From Lysinibacillus_B sp050613145 (lineage in GTDB: Bacteria; Bacillota; Bacilli; Bacillales_A; Planococcaceae), in the NCBI RefSeq assembly GCF_050613145.1, contig NZ_CP192507.1, positions 2,294,001 to 2,358,000 on the forward strand: a stretch of 64,000 nucleotides of DNA. The letters run 5' to 3'. Under the pieces are notes generated by a model. The model saw nothing but the letters and a program-made list of their open reading frames with translations. It was not told the DNA's origin and did not search any database. A program made the translations under genes and the position numbers. Positions 36,711 through 45,012 of the stretch are shown in pieces (the first letter of the stretch is position 1; each line of letters begins with the position of its first letter).

Positions 36711-36736
36711 GACGGATAAGGGGCTAGAAAAAGTTG
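36711..36736 (-). promoter_or_regulatory. Possible ECF-sigma autoregulatory promoter
   Basis: On the minus strand CAAC (36736-36733) is followed 18 bases later by CGTC (36714-36711). ECF promoters usually have AAC and CGTC 16-17 apart, so the fit is close but one base long. The leader to ATG 36662 would be about 43 bases. Confidence 0.45.
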
Positions 36737-36867
36737 AAATAAAAATATATTTTTATTTTGTGTTAGCGCAATCATTGTATCAAACACATTTAGTAACTGG
36801 TAATGAGAAAAAATACATCCTAAAAATTCCATTAGGGTAATAAAAGATATTAAGCTAAAGTGATATC

Positions 36868-37002
36868 GTAGCCTCCGCGCTTTGCCACAGCCTACACAGG
36901 AGCTAAAACAGGCGTGGCCTGTTTGGATCTCCTGTTCCTGCTCCTGACGCTTGCGCTTTCGTCGCAAAGAAAATCTTGGCTCCTGTGGCTATGGCGCGCT
37001 AC
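36868..37002. repeat. Large imperfect palindromic element
   Basis: Outer arms GTAGC..GCGC..GCCACAG (36868-36890) match inverted CTGTGGC..GCGC..GCTAC (36983-37002). Inside is a perfect hairpin AACAGGC-GTG-GCCTGTT near 36914-36930 and several CTCCTG/CAGGAG blocks. GC content is far above the surroundings. Open frames across it on both strands lack binding sites and are not genes. Confidence 0.55.
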
Positions 37003-37211
37003 GGCAAAAGTCAATGCTTCTCGATGTGTTAGAAAAATATTTCTCTTATCTAAAAGAAATCATTTTCTTTCTATTTGCAAGTGTAATTACCCAGCCTCTA
37101 CCGTCATGAATGCGAATTTTTCTTTATTTTTAGCCAAGTGTGTTGATTAACAAAATATTTCCTTTATAGAAGCGTGTTTTTTAGCAAAACGTGATCAAAA
37201 ATGACTTGCCA

Positions 37212-37442
37212 GTTGATTGAAGCGGAATTGGCGAGACTCCTACGGGAAAAGCAATAAAGGAACGAAGGCTAAAACCGTCACGTCCTGTGACAACGCCTTC
37301 GTGACCAACATCGTGTTGGCCCGAAAACCCCGCAGGAAATTTATTTGCGACGAAAGCGCAGCGACAGGAGCACCGAGGTACGAGCGACGAGGAGGCTGAA
37401 GCCATGCCCGTGGAAAGCGAGCCGAATGGAGCGGAAATCAAC
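37212..37442. repeat. Bacillaceae-type intergenic repeat, copy 1
   Basis: Starts GTTGATTGAAGCGGA and ends GGAGCGGAAATCAAC, with GTTGATT/AATCAAC ends inverted. Inside are GACTCCT..GGG, CCCCGCAGGAAA and GGAGGCTGAAGCC..GGAAAGCGAG blocks. Compared with the copy at 41447-41580 it has an extra middle part (about 37255-37325) with its own stems (GTCAC/GTGAC, CAACA/TGTTG). Such repeats are common in Bacillaceae genomes, from memory. Confidence 0.7.
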
Positions 37443-37501
37443 GGTTAACACAATGGTAATATATGTTTCAGAATTTGCTCATTCTAAGTAATAATCAAAA
37501 A

Positions 37502-37540
37502 TAGAGCTGATAATAGCATCTATTATCAACTCTATCAATC
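37502..37540 (-). terminator. Terminator of the PH-like gene
   Basis: TAGAGCTGATAATAG (37502-37516) pairs with CTATTATCAACTCTA (37520-37534) with one mismatch; minus-strand tail TTTTTGATT. Confidence 0.75.
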
Positions 37541-37979
37541 AAGTTATATATAATTGTATTTGCGGAGCGCGTTTTAGTAATTCTTCTAAAAAAGCCTGTT
37601 GCTTAGCTGGTGAAATTTTAAACTCATTCTGTCTCGCTGATTGATAGTAAATCGCCAGCCCATCCTTTGATGTCATCAGATGCAAACCTGATCGCATATC
37701 GGCAGTACGTGTAATGTGAGTCATTTGCTTATACGGAATTTTTATATGAAACGGTCCACCCGTCACCTGTAAATACGCAGAGCGAAACGTATAGCGGATG
37801 GTTAACATCGTCCACAAAAAGATACCGACAACAACGACATATAGCCCAACCATTATCCATAACAACATAATATCAAACGACGAAATGAGAAACGGTAAGA
37901 AAAAACAAGCAGCACAAAATAGGATTACAGTCATCATAAAATGTTTAAAAGAACGATCATACTTCGGCAAAAAGATCAT
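37539..37979 (-). CDS. Membrane protein with bacterial PH-like domain
   Basis: 146 residues: two helices (about 16-37 and 41-60) then a beta-rich tail (YLQVTGGPFHIKIPYKQM, GLAIYYQ, FKISP..FLEEL) that fits a bacterial PH domain of the bPH_6/SunI type. Start ATG 37979, five bases after GAGGTGG; a GTG at 37988 is the alternative. Function unknown. Confidence 0.7.
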   Translation of the reverse strand: MIFLPKYDRSFKHFMMTVILFCAACFFLPFLISSFDIMLLWIMVGLYVVVVGIFLWTMLTIRYTFRSAYLQVTGGPFHIKIPYKQMTHITRTADMRSGLHLMTSKDGLAIYYQSARQNEFKISPAKQQAFLEELLKRAPQIQLYIT

Positions 37980-38105
37980 CTTGACCACCTCTTAATCATA
38001 TATACGGATAGCTATGTGAAGGGTTTCATTGTTATACTAGAATACATGCTTTCCCGTTACTCGCAGAGCGAAAAACCGATATGTTCATCACATACCGGTT
38101 AATGA

Positions 38106-38681
38106 TTAAATACGTAATATTTTTAAAAAATGCTTTGCCATTTCTTCCTTTGTTAAATGTAAATAGGTCATGGCTGTTAGACATTTAGCGAGCAAAATAT
38201 CCATCCCTTTTAGTTTCTTCAATTGAATGCCGTGCAATTCGTATAAATAGTTCTCATACTCCCTCATTTCTTCACCTTTTTCTTGATACACTGTTTCACT
38301 TTCAAGAAACATTAACTCAACAAATGGTTCAATTAACTCATGCTTAGAAAATAACGGATGGTCTTTCGGTACATCCAATGAATAGAAATCGTGAAATAAT
38401 ATGTGTATAATCGTTTCTTTCGGAATGAGCTGCTTAATACGCTCCGTAAATTTCCCCGATAGCTCCCGCTCAAACTCCTGAGTAATTATGTTTTTCTCCG
38501 TAACAGCTAGCACCTCTGCCCGCTGCACATCGTCTGGAACAGAAAAACTGACGGAATATTTAGACCCCAACTCTCGAAGCATAAATTGTATTTCACCCAT
38601 TTGTACGGTCACAAAGTAGGCATCCATACGCCCCATATTACGGATTTTTATTTCCTGATCTTTCATAAACACGAAAAACAT
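38106..38681 (-). CDS. Hypothetical cytoplasmic protein
   Basis: About 191 residues, no signal peptide. An N-terminal beta-rich part (to about 65) and an alpha-helical C-terminal part with many Glu/Lys and Leu. I do not recognise a domain. AGGGAG lies 8 bases before ATG 38681; ATG 38687 is possible. Stands alone. Confidence 0.6.
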   Translation of the reverse strand: MFFVFMKDQEIKIRNMGRMDAYFVTVQMGEIQFMLRELGSKYSVSFSVPDDVQRAEVLAVTEKNIITQEFERELSGKFTERIKQLIPKETIIHILFHDFYSLDVPKDHPLFSKHELIEPFVELMFLESETVYQEKGEEMREYENYLYELHGIQLKKLKGMDILLAKCLTAMTYLHLTKEEMAKHFLKILRI

Positions 38682-38690
38682 TTTCATCAC

Positions 38691-39505
38691 TCCCTCACTT
38701 CACAGTACTTTAAAACACTATGTGCATCCTTTCTTCTGTTTATAGATTATTAAACACACCGAACCTTACTATTTCATAAGCATGCATTGCCTTATCCACC
38801 CACTTATCAAAATAAAGGGATGCTTTTTAGGAGGTAATCACACTTAATTTCTTGAACATTACTCTATTTGTATGAAAGTTTATATAGAAATGACTCACTC
38901 TTTCTAAATAAGCATAAAAACTGTTTACTATCTATTTTTATAACCTCTCCGCTATATTTATTGGAATGGGCATATATCTTTTCAAAATGCCCCTTTTGAC
39001 TAACTCCCTTCCATATCATGTGAATATACTCATATGAATGGTAACAACATATGTTAATAGCATATAAAAACCTTAGGCTGTGAATTAATTTTGCACAAAA
39101 GCAATTGCGCTAGCCGCACATTCCGTATAAGCCTCTCCGTATAGCTCGTTCTCCGCGCTCATACGGCGTTTCATCCGCAAACACAAACGTTTCTAGCTTC
39201 TGTGAATCATAAATTCAACTTATATAAAACTAATTGATTACTACTTCCGTAAAGCATCTTACTGTATTCCACGACACAATAAACCAGTTATATAAAGGGT
39301 GTAATATAGTATATGGGGTATTTGGTAATGGAACTGAGATACCTATGCTATATCGGCTTATATTTTTTTATTTCCGTATATGAAATTGGGCAATAATACC
39401 GGAATTATGTAACTTCAATGTACGAGAACATTGCTTAAAATAAGAGCTTGTACATGTTAAAAATGCCTCATGAACATTCCATATTATTATTTCAAAAAAC
39501 AATTA
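38691..39505. other. 815-base intergenic region with one structured GC-rich block
   Basis: No gene seen. AGGAGGTAATCAC at 38829-38841 looks like a binding site but leads straight to a stop. At 39090-39200 a GC-richer block holds CCGTAT at 39123 and 39137 and inverted ATACGG at 39161-39166; it could be another degraded repeat. The rest is AT-rich. Confidence 0.45.
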
Positions 39506-39510
39506 AAATA

Positions 39511-39534
39511 AGCCAACCTCTAACATGGTTGGCT
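39511..39534 (-). terminator. Terminator of the EcsC gene
   Basis: AGCCAACC (39511-39518) with GGTTGGCT (39527-39534), minus-strand tail TATTTTAATTGTTTTTTG. Confidence 0.8.
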
Positions 39535-39550
39535 CATTTACGTGAATCAT

Positions 39551-40375
39551 TTATTCTGTTGTGGATGTTGGTCTTTGATTTATGTCATGTAATTTTTCAT
39601 AAATTCTTCTTTTTCGGTAAAGCATGATGCCCGCTTCTGCTATATCATTGATCATTGTTTTATTCGCATACGCACCAAAAATCATCCCTGCTATCGGTAC
39701 CATTTGGAATAGTTTTTTCCAGCCAAATGAATCACGATACGTGAAAAATACTTCCTGCCATCCTTGCAATTGTGAAATCATGCTGTCAGTTGCCTTTTTG
39801 TCTTCGTGCATGGCAGCCAGTTCTGTTAAAACGGCTTCTTTCCCGACAATATCAGCAGACGCAAACTGTAAACATTTCACGATAAAAATACGTTCCTGTT
39901 TGTCATTTGGATCGTACCCATGAATCATTGCAATTTCCTGAAGCGTTTTTAAGGCCATGCCTAAAATCACTGGAATATCAATTGCTAGCGTAAAGAGACC
40001 GCCAAAGCCTGTGGAAGCGCCTTGTACAGTAGCCAGTTTCACACGACTTTTTTGTAGCTCTTCACTTAATGTAATCATTTCATCTAACGGGATGTTCCCT
40101 ACATCTTGAATCGTTTCAATGGGCTGCCATGTAACAGAACGAATCTTCTTTAATACCGATTCCTCACTAATTAAATAACGTCCACCTGTTTGAATGTAGC
40201 TACCTAATTCCGATACTAACACAGCTATTTTTTCTTGAATAAAAGTAGGCGTCAGCTTATCTAAAATTTTAAACGGCAGACGACCAAGCTTTTCCCAAAA
40301 CCATAGCCCTTTTTGATCTTTTTCCCATTCCTCAATCATTTGTAAATGAACTGTTAATTGCTCTTTTGTCTCCAT
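39551..40375 (-). CDS. EcsC-family protein
   Basis: 274 residues. The signature block is ATVQGASTGFGGLFTLAIDIPVILGMALKTLQEIAMIHGYDP (about 117-158), the glycine-rich core of the EcsC family, followed by the helical C-terminus. The founding gene lies next to the EcsAB ABC transporter, but here none is near. Function unknown. AAGGAG before ATG 40375. Confidence 0.85.
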   Translation of the reverse strand: METKEQLTVHLQMIEEWEKDQKGLWFWEKLGRLPFKILDKLTPTFIQEKIAVLVSELGSYIQTGGRYLISEESVLKKIRSVTWQPIETIQDVGNIPLDEMITLSEELQKSRVKLATVQGASTGFGGLFTLAIDIPVILGMALKTLQEIAMIHGYDPNDKQERIFIVKCLQFASADIVGKEAVLTELAAMHEDKKATDSMISQLQGWQEVFFTYRDSFGWKKLFQMVPIAGMIFGAYANKTMINDIAEAGIMLYRKRRIYEKLHDINQRPTSTTE

Positions 40376-40487
40376 GCTTGTCTCCTTATGATTCCCACTC
40401 TTTTTTCTATTACGTATAACTTAACCAAAAGTTTCAAAACACAAAGCCAAAATAAAAACTTGTTCTCTAAAGTAGAAATGCCATTAT

Positions 40488-40841
40488 TTAGAGGTCTGTA
40501 CGAAAATCATAGCGCTCTTTCGGTACTTGAAGAACGGTTCCGTTAATTTTTACAATATTCTCCTCTAACCATTCGATCTTTACGGATTCCCCTTTTGCCC
40601 AATAAATTTTCTTTGAACGTCTAATGGAATCGTTGAATTGTAATTCGCCTAGCAGCATAATAGGTGTCGTCGCATGGGCATTCGAGCGATAAACCGTTAC
40701 CGTGTATGTACCATCAGGTGACGTAGCCGTTTCAATAAGCTCGTCTTTAAAGCGGCTCCAATCAAAAAACACATAATTAATAACGCCTCCTAGTAAAAGT
40801 GCGAAAATCATTGCCCATAATAAAAACAAACGCTTCACCAT
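40488..40841 (-). CDS. DUF5412-like small exported protein
   Basis: 117 residues with an N-terminal membrane helix (about 5-24) and a compact outside domain SPDGTYTVTVYRSN..ATTPIMLLGEL..WAKGESVKIEWLEENIVKINGTVLQVP, the DUF5412 pattern as I recall it. Start ATG 40841 with AAAGGGGTGG. Function unknown. Confidence 0.65.
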   Translation of the reverse strand: MVKRLFLLWAMIFALLLGGVINYVFFDWSRFKDELIETATSPDGTYTVTVYRSNAHATTPIMLLGELQFNDSIRRSKKIYWAKGESVKIEWLEENIVKINGTVLQVPKERYDFRTDL

Positions 40842-40939
40842 GACCACCCCTTTCACATGATAAACGTTTTACAAATCATGTAAGTTCCATTTAGATGCAA
40901 ATGAAAAAAGCCTTAACTTTTTTCTAAGTTAAGACTTCA

Positions 40940-41371
40940 TTAAAAAATCCAATCAAAAACTATTCCTAGCCCTTTAAATGCAAAGTATGCTAAAAGAATG
41001 GATAGAACAATAATCCCAAAGCACGATAAAACTCCTGAAAACATAAACGCCTTCACATTCGGCCCTTTTCGCTTGCCCCATTCTTCCTTATTTTCACTTG
41101 TAACAGTATTTAATTGTCCGCAATGTGGACACGGCTGAAAAAATGTTCGACTTTCCTTCTTTTTGCCGTTGATGATGGCAATTTGCGATGAGAATTGCGC
41201 CTGATTAAAATCAATTTCAACTTGATGCCCACATGATTGACATGCTATTTCGATCTTTTTTGCTTCCACTTTTACACTGCCTCCATCTAACCTATACTTC
41301 CATTTTAACGCAAAATAGTAGGATATGTACACTCCCATACAAATGCCATAAGTAAACAATAGTTCTTTCAT
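40940..41371 (-). CDS. Membrane protein with zinc-ribbon-like cysteines, hypothetical
   Basis: 143 residues. N-terminal helix (about 5-22), then CQSCGHQ (about 49-55) and CPHCGQ (about 81-86) that can form one zinc ribbon, and a C-terminal helix (about 113-136). The ribosome binding site before ATG 41371 is weak. No known family. Confidence 0.6.
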   Translation of the reverse strand: MKELLFTYGICMGVYISYYFALKWKYRLDGGSVKVEAKKIEIACQSCGHQVEIDFNQAQFSSQIAIINGKKKESRTFFQPCPHCGQLNTVTSENKEEWGKRKGPNVKAFMFSGVLSCFGIIVLSILLAYFAFKGLGIVFDWIF

Positions 41372-41446
41372 CAGTTGTTTAATTAGTATATTAATTTATC
41401 ATGCGTGTTATTTTACCTTTTATTGTTAAATAGAGCATTAGAATAC

Positions 41447-41580
41447 GTTGATTTCCGCTACGGCTGACTCGCTTTCCGCAGGCACGGCTTCAACTAATTG
41501 ATTTCGGCTATTGCCGAAATCAATGGATTTTCAGCTCGTGCTGTTCCTGCAGGAGTCGAGTCGCCTCCGCTCCAATCAAC
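41447..41580. repeat. Bacillaceae-type intergenic repeat, copy 2 (inverted)
   Basis: The reverse complement starts GTTGATTGGAGCGGAGGCG and ends GTAGCGGAAATCAAC, the same edges as copy 1 at 37212-37442, with shared CGACTCCTGC and GCGGAAAGCGAGT blocks. Its centre is a perfect hairpin GATTTCGGC-TATT-GCCGAAATC (41500-41521). Confidence 0.7.
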
Positions 41581-41713
41581 GAGCAAGCGCTTTTTATCAA
41601 CCATTCAAATAAAAAATCACGCTAATTACCTACCATATTTGTATAATCAACACATCAGTTAATTTATACTAAATATCATAGTGGAAAATGTATCGTAGAG
41701 GAGGATTTATTGG

Positions 41714-42211
41714 ATGGTAAGAAAGAGTAGCTTTGTGGGCATATTATTGTTGTGTTTTGCCGTTGGTGTATTTGTTGGACGTTTTAGCTCATCGAGTGAA
41801 TCGCAGCCTCGTCCTATTCAAGAAGCTTCTCCTGCCTTTGAAACATCTACTTCTGACAGCTTAGACAACGATGTCCAAGAACGTTTAAGCGAAACATTAA
41901 ACTTATCGTTTCGCATCATTAGCGCGATGTTACATCAAGATATTGACTACCTTCAAGCCATTAGCGACCCATCTGTTCAAATTGATGCAGAAAATAATGT
42001 TTTTTTCTTTAGCGATTACGGGGAAAACGGATATGAACATCCTTTTAGTCATACTTTTGACTACGATCATGTTGAATATCGAGGGCATCAATTTGAAGAA
42101 AATACGGTGTTAGTCTTTTTAGGTGTATACAATGCTTCTTATGTTTTTGAATTTGTAGAAGGCAAATCCCAATATGGCAACTATTTATTTAAATCACTCG
42201 TCACAAATTAA
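41714..42211 (+). CDS. Exported protein, hypothetical
   Basis: 165 residues with a signal peptide or anchor (about 5-22) and a soluble domain rich in Asp/Glu and Phe/Tyr. AGAGGAGG before ATG 41714. It overlaps nothing and is 13 bases before the LRR lipoprotein start, so they form an operon. Family unknown. Confidence 0.65.
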   Translation: MVRKSSFVGILLLCFAVGVFVGRFSSSSESQPRPIQEASPAFETSTSDSLDNDVQERLSETLNLSFRIISAMLHQDIDYLQAISDPSVQIDAENNVFFFSDYGENGYEHPFSHTFDYDHVEYRGHQFEENTVLVFLGVYNASYVFEFVEGKSQYGNYLFKSLVTN

Positions 42212-42224
42212 GGGGGATATGCCA

Positions 42225-43190
42225 ATGAAAAAATTCGGATTTCTGTTGCTCGCTTTATTACCACTAGTTGGCTGTGAAGAACAAGCTGTAAATGACGCCC
42301 CTAACTTAACAGCTCCCGTTAGCACAACGACTCCACTAACTGTGGACATTTCTGAAAAGCTAAAACAAACAATTTGCGAACAAATGGGACTTCGGATCGA
42401 AGACCTTTCGGATGATGATTTCGAACGAATGACTGAATTTACGATTCGTGAGGACGATCCAACATTGCATGTCGCCTTACAAGCAATGACAAATTTAAAA
42501 AGCCTTGTCATCTCTGTGCCAATAAAAAATCTATCCAGTATTCATTCATTAACGACACTTCAGCACTTAACTATTACAGATAGTCCACTGTATCATTTGG
42601 ATTTTTCATCCTTGACACACTTAAAAGGACTAACATTAATCAATAATAACTTAGAAAAAATCAACAATCTAAGTGCTTTACAAAATGTAGAATCCCTTGC
42701 CATTATTGATAATGAAGTGCAAGACTTAGCACCGTTACAACAACTTTCTTCCTTAAAACATTTAGACATTACAAACAATGCCGTTACTTCGATTCAACCT
42801 ATCCAACACCTTGAAAGCTTAACGATTTTCATTGCAGCGAACAACTCGATCCAAAATATCCATACAACATCATTCGAAAATTTAAGTAAATTAACGAATC
42901 TATCTTTAAGCGGCAATCCAATCGATTCCATTGATTTCGTACAAAACTTGCCTCAGCTTGAAGTACTACAAATTGCCCATACAAACATATCAGATTTATC
43001 ACCCGTAGCACATTTAACACGCCTGATGAACTTAGATATTCGGGAAACAAACGTCACCTCTATCCAACCACTTGTCGCATTAAAGCAGTTGAAATTTCTC
43101 TACCTTTCGAAGGAACAAGTGACAGATTGGACACTACTTGAAAATAGGCAAGGGCTTATTATTTCAGAATCCTTTATGCAAGCACAATAG
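42225..43190 (+). CDS. Leucine-rich-repeat lipoprotein (internalin-like)
   Basis: About 321 residues. Lipoprotein signal with lipobox LVGC (Cys about 17). From about 95 to 310 there are eight or nine LRR units of 22 residues, such as LKSLVISVPIKNLSSIHSLTT, of the internalin type (LxxLxxLxLxxNxIxxL). Anchored on the outer face of the membrane. ATG 42225 has AAGGGGG 8 bases before. Ligand unknown. Confidence 0.85.
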   Translation: MKKFGFLLLALLPLVGCEEQAVNDAPNLTAPVSTTTPLTVDISEKLKQTICEQMGLRIEDLSDDDFERMTEFTIREDDPTLHVALQAMTNLKSLVISVPIKNLSSIHSLTTLQHLTITDSPLYHLDFSSLTHLKGLTLINNNLEKINNLSALQNVESLAIIDNEVQDLAPLQQLSSLKHLDITNNAVTSIQPIQHLESLTIFIAANNSIQNIHTTSFENLSKLTNLSLSGNPIDSIDFVQNLPQLEVLQIAHTNISDLSPVAHLTRLMNLDIRETNVTSIQPLVALKQLKFLYLSKEQVTDWTLLENRQGLIISESFMQAQ

Positions 43191-43209
43191 CCTACCTATA
43201 AGACTGTCT

Positions 43210-43236
43210 CAAAAGTGAGTGAACCACTCACTTTTG
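43210..43236. terminator. Bidirectional terminator
   Basis: Perfect 12-bp stem CAAAAGTGAGTG (43210-43221) with CACTCACTTTTG (43225-43236), between converging genes. Confidence 0.75.
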
Positions 43237-43245
43237 GGCGGCTTG

Positions 43246-44235
43246 TTAAATAAATGGCTGTAAAAATGCTCTAAACCTTGCTCTCTTTGTACAATCGACT
43301 ATGTTTAATTTCAGAAACTTCAATATTGTATCTTCGGATTTAATACCTTGTTGATACCGTAAATCCTTTATCCATTCCCAAATATCGCCGAGTCTTCTTT
43401 TCAGAAAATAAAACTCAAAGGCATCTAAATCCAGCGATTGATAAGGCATATATTTTTTATATTCCATGATGAACTGCCTTGCATATGGTGGTGTGATATG
43501 CAAAATTAAATCTTGTTCCTTTGGCGCAATCGTCACACATTCCCAATCAATCAACATCAAATCCCTACCTTGGATAATGTTCCAATTGTGTGGATCAGCG
43601 TGACAAAGGACAAATGATAATGACTTTTGTTTTAGCGTATGAGATAAGTACTTCATTCTATTAATACTACTTATCAACTCTTGCTTGAAAGGTCTCACTA
43701 CTCGTAATACATTATCGTTTATGGACGCCAAATCATTTTTGATAAAAGAGGTTAAGGAGTCACAAAAATCTGTATTAAAATTTTCTTGTGTTTGGTGCTG
43801 GATTAAATTAGGTGGAACATTTGCCGTACTACTATGAAGCGTTCCGAGTATTTTCGCTAGCTCATTCACTTGATATAAATTCAAAACATTCCCACCAATT
43901 GTATAACCTTCTACAAACTCTGAAAGTAAATACACATACTCTCCATCTTCACAGTAATATTGCTTCGTTTTTGTAAATATCGATTGTGCGAGATGATGCT
44001 TTAATACGGTATGATGTTGTAGCCAATTGACTAACGGTATATACCGATCGATTGCATCAATCCACAGCTTAGCTGCAGCTCTTCTTTTATCATATACCTT
44101 CAAGAAATACTTTTTACGATAGTCTGTAATTAAGTAGGCTAAGGCTGACCAGCCACCTGGTAGCTGCTCAATATGCCTTGCATGCATGTTGTAATGTTCT
44201 TTTAGCATCGCTTTAATCCGAAGTTTTCTATCCAT
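43246..44235 (-). CDS. APH/CotS-family phosphotransferase
   Basis: 329 residues with the kinase-like APH fold: LPGGWSALAYLIT (nucleotide loop), KYFLKVY (Lys), catalytic loop FVLCHADPHNWNII (about 206-219) and metal site LMLIDWECVTIAP. The spore-coat kinases CotS/CotI/YutH have this structure, so a sporulation role is likely but not proven. GAGGGGG before ATG 44235. Confidence 0.78.
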   Translation of the reverse strand: MDRKLRIKAMLKEHYNMHARHIEQLPGGWSALAYLITDYRKKYFLKVYDKRRAAAKLWIDAIDRYIPLVNWLQHHTVLKHHLAQSIFTKTKQYYCEDGEYVYLLSEFVEGYTIGGNVLNLYQVNELAKILGTLHSSTANVPPNLIQHQTQENFNTDFCDSLTSFIKNDLASINDNVLRVVRPFKQELISSINRMKYLSHTLKQKSLSFVLCHADPHNWNIIQGRDLMLIDWECVTIAPKEQDLILHITPPYARQFIMEYKKYMPYQSLDLDAFEFYFLKRRLGDIWEWIKDLRYQQGIKSEDTILKFLKLNIVDCTKRARFRAFLQPFI

Positions 44236-44375
44236 CTTGTTCCCCCTCTCCTCCAATATTCCTTCCTTTATATCTTATTCGGAGGAACAACTCTACGATT
44301 GGGGGATGTTCATTTTATAATTTTTAGTTGATGTTACTTCTAAAAAAAGTAGCCATGAGCCCTTTTATTTACAAA

Positions 44376-44412
44376 AAAAATCGATTTCCTTAAAATTCAG
44401 AAATCGATTTTT
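44376..44412 (-). terminator. Terminator of the cupin operon
   Basis: AAAATCGATTTC (44377-44388) and GAAATCGATTTT (44400-44411) with a long A/T tract on the minus strand. Confidence 0.8.
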
Positions 44413-44469
44413 CCTATGGGTTTATATTCTACCTATTTTTAACACTAGTCATTTCCGCTACAACTTCGA

Positions 44470-44958
44470 TTAAATCGAGACACCTTGTCCTATATCTTTA
44501 ATCTCTAAGTTATTCTCCTCACAGAAGTCTGTGTAGAGCTGAATTGCTTCTCTCCAATTTAGCATATAGATTATTTGATCATTCTCATCTCTAAATTCTA
44601 ATGCACCATCAATGACATTCATTAAGATTGCATCTTCTTCTTGCTCGTCGATTGCCTTAAATGTGTGAAGAGAAGCGGCTGGTTCATATACAACATCTCC
44701 TTCTTTTGCAATCCAATCATGTTCTACATACTTCCATTGCCCCTGAATCGTGTACACGATAACAATGCCGTGATGCACATGAACCGGAAGAGCAATGCCT
44801 GGAGGTGCCTTCATGATTGCGATAAACTGTCCAGTAATGGCATTTACCTTACATAACTTCACTTCTGTCCCGAAGAAAGGAATCCACGGTAATTCCTCCA
44901 CATTTACATAATTCGCATCAAGAACTCCTACAGGTTGCTTACTTGTTTGATTGCTCAT
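44470..44958 (-). CDS. Cupin-domain protein, dihydroxyacetophenone-dioxygenase-like
   Basis: About 162 residues. Single cupin with metal ligands HVHHGIVIVYTIQG (about 60-73) and a later LHTF His. The full-length layout resembles 2,4'-dihydroxyacetophenone dioxygenase-family proteins. It is last in an operon with acyl-CoA ligase, SDR and VOC genes, which points to aromatic or related acid breakdown (inference). ATG 44958 with AGAGGG; ATG 44967 possible. Confidence 0.75.
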   Translation of the reverse strand: MSNQTSKQPVGVLDANYVNVEELPWIPFFGTEVKLCKVNAITGQFIAIMKAPPGIALPVHVHHGIVIVYTIQGQWKYVEHDWIAKEGDVVYEPAASLHTFKAIDEQEEDAILMNVIDGALEFRDENDQIIYMLNWREAIQLYTDFCEENNLEIKDIGQGVSI

Positions 44959-45012
44959 TCTCTTCATCCCTCTTTCTTTTTTAGTTTTTTGGTATAATAT
45001 ATCAATTTTCAA

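Noticed and set aside
36692..37441. Several open frames of 60-90 codons between sigV and the PH-like gene
   Set aside because: They run through palindromic repeats, lack ribosome binding sites and have biased, repeat-derived composition.
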